Of a stretch of DNA of 5,675 nt, positions 5,295 through 5,675 are shown piece after piece. Source of the DNA: Myxococcales bacterium (GTDB taxonomy: Bacteria > Myxococcota_A > Polyangia > Fen-1088); NCBI GenBank assembly GCA_003170035.1, contig PMZX01000307.1, forward strand, positions 6,076 to 11,750, given 5' to 3'. The notes under the pieces were generated by a model. That model saw only the letters and a program-made list of their open reading frames with translations. It was not told the origin of the DNA and ran no database searches. Position numbers and translations under genes: made by a program. Each line of letters begins with the position of its first letter. The stretch's first letter is position 1.

Positions 5295-5675
5295 GATGGG
5301 GTCCTCCCAGCCAGCTATCAGGATCTTCCGGGTTGAACAGCAAGAATGGCCACTTGCCGCCCTGCTTGATCCCGGTCTTGAAATCGAACAGCTCCTCGAC
5401 GTCCTCCGCCAGGCACAGGTCGAGCAGGTGCATGGGCACGCCCTCGGGACAGGCCCGCTGGCACTCGCCGCAGTCGACGCAGCGGCCGGCGTGGTGGAAG
5501 GCGCGAATCATGTGCCACATCAGATTCGACGACGGCTTCGCGGTCTGCTCGATCCAGCGCGGGGCATTCTGGTCGGTCACGCACACTGTGCAGTTGCACA
5601 GCGGACAGACCTCGCGGCAAGCGTAGCAGTGGGTGCACGGCGCGAAGGCCTCTTGCCAGAAGGCGAAGCGCTCGG
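5287..5675 (-). CDS. 4Fe-4S dicluster protein, 5' truncated by the window edge
   Basis: The frame is open from the right edge to a TGA at 5287-5289, giving about 129 residues of a C-terminal region; the true start is outside. The visible part begins ERFAFWQEAFAPC and contains a dense cysteine block, CTHCYACREVCPLCNCTVC (complement of about 5582-5638). This is a C-x2-C-x2-C-x3-C 4Fe-4S motif followed by three extra cysteines. A second classical motif, CVDCGECQRACPEGVP, follows (complement of about 5426-5473). The tail is acidic then aromatic (ELFDFKTG, WPFLLFNPEDPDSW) without further cysteines. The GTG at 5586 falls within the first cysteine block, so it is not a credible start. By pattern this resembles the Fe-S protein found next to HydB/HydG-like genes in clusters with HdrA and MvhD, sometimes with an FrhB-like N-terminal domain. 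It would link the NAD(P)H-side pair to a partner encoded to the right. That role is inferred; its overlap with the next gene is seen. Confidence 0.85.
   Translation of the reverse strand, partial: ERFAFWQEAFAPCTHCYACREVCPLCNCTVCVTDQNAPRWIEQTAKPSSNLMWHMIRAFHHAGRCVDCGECQRACPEGVPMHLLDLCLAEDVEELFDFKTGIKQGGKWPFLLFNPEDPDSWLGGPHRG
5303..5307 (-). promoter_or_regulatory. Ribosome binding site of the HydB-like gene
   Basis: GGAGG on the minus strand lies 8 bases before the GTG at 5294. It is too far (20 bases) from the ATG at 5282, so it supports the GTG start. Confidence 0.75.

Noticed and set aside
5287..5586. A complete 99-residue ferredoxin starting at the GTG at 5586
   Set aside because: The frame continues upstream through a full 4Fe-4S cysteine block to the window edge, so this is the end of a larger truncated gene.

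Overview
The window is GC-rich and tightly packed, with typical bacterial operon signals. The organism is probably a member of the Myxococcota or a related former deltaproteobacterial lineage. That rests on the high GC, on a lipoprotein with the long Asp/Ala/Pro/Gly linker common in myxobacterial surface proteins, and on a heterodisulfide-reductase-type electron-transfer cluster. It is an inference from style, not a taxonomic proof.

Layout from left to right. (1) Positions 1-773, plus strand: the last 47 codons of leuC, then a complete leuD. Together these encode isopropylmalate isomerase of leucine biosynthesis. (2) Positions 844-2166, minus strand: a complete sugar transporter of the fucose/glucose-galactose (FHS) branch of the major facilitator superfamily, convergent with leuD. 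(3) Positions 2307-3476, plus strand: a lipoprotein-anchored calcineurin-like phosphoesterase, divergent from the transporter across a 140-base intergenic region. (4) Positions 3473-5675, minus strand: three overlapping genes read right to left. They are a 5'-truncated two-cluster 4Fe-4S protein, a HydB-like protein with two 4Fe-4S clusters, and a HydG/FlxA-like FAD/NAD(P)-binding subunit with a C-terminal [2Fe-2S] cysteine motif.

The minus-strand trio is the most interesting part. It forms a plausible electron wire, NAD(P)H to FAD to [2Fe-2S] to the 4Fe-4S clusters of the HydB-like protein to those of the ferredoxin-like protein, and then to a partner encoded beyond the right edge. The operon ends right after the flavoprotein, so the small and large [NiFe] hydrogenase subunits that usually follow in group 3b hydrogenases are not there. 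This favours an Hdr/Flx-type (HdrA/MvhD-linked) complex over a hydrogenase, but the deciding genes are outside the window.

There are only two intergenic gaps (774-843 and 2167-2306). I see no tRNA, rRNA, CRISPR array, insertion sequence or convincing intrinsic terminator. The families are recognisable, and nothing here amounts to a clearly undescribed system. The unusual points are the catalytic-residue changes in the phosphoesterase, the extra cysteine motifs of the Fe-S proteins, and the shared CTAG stop junction.
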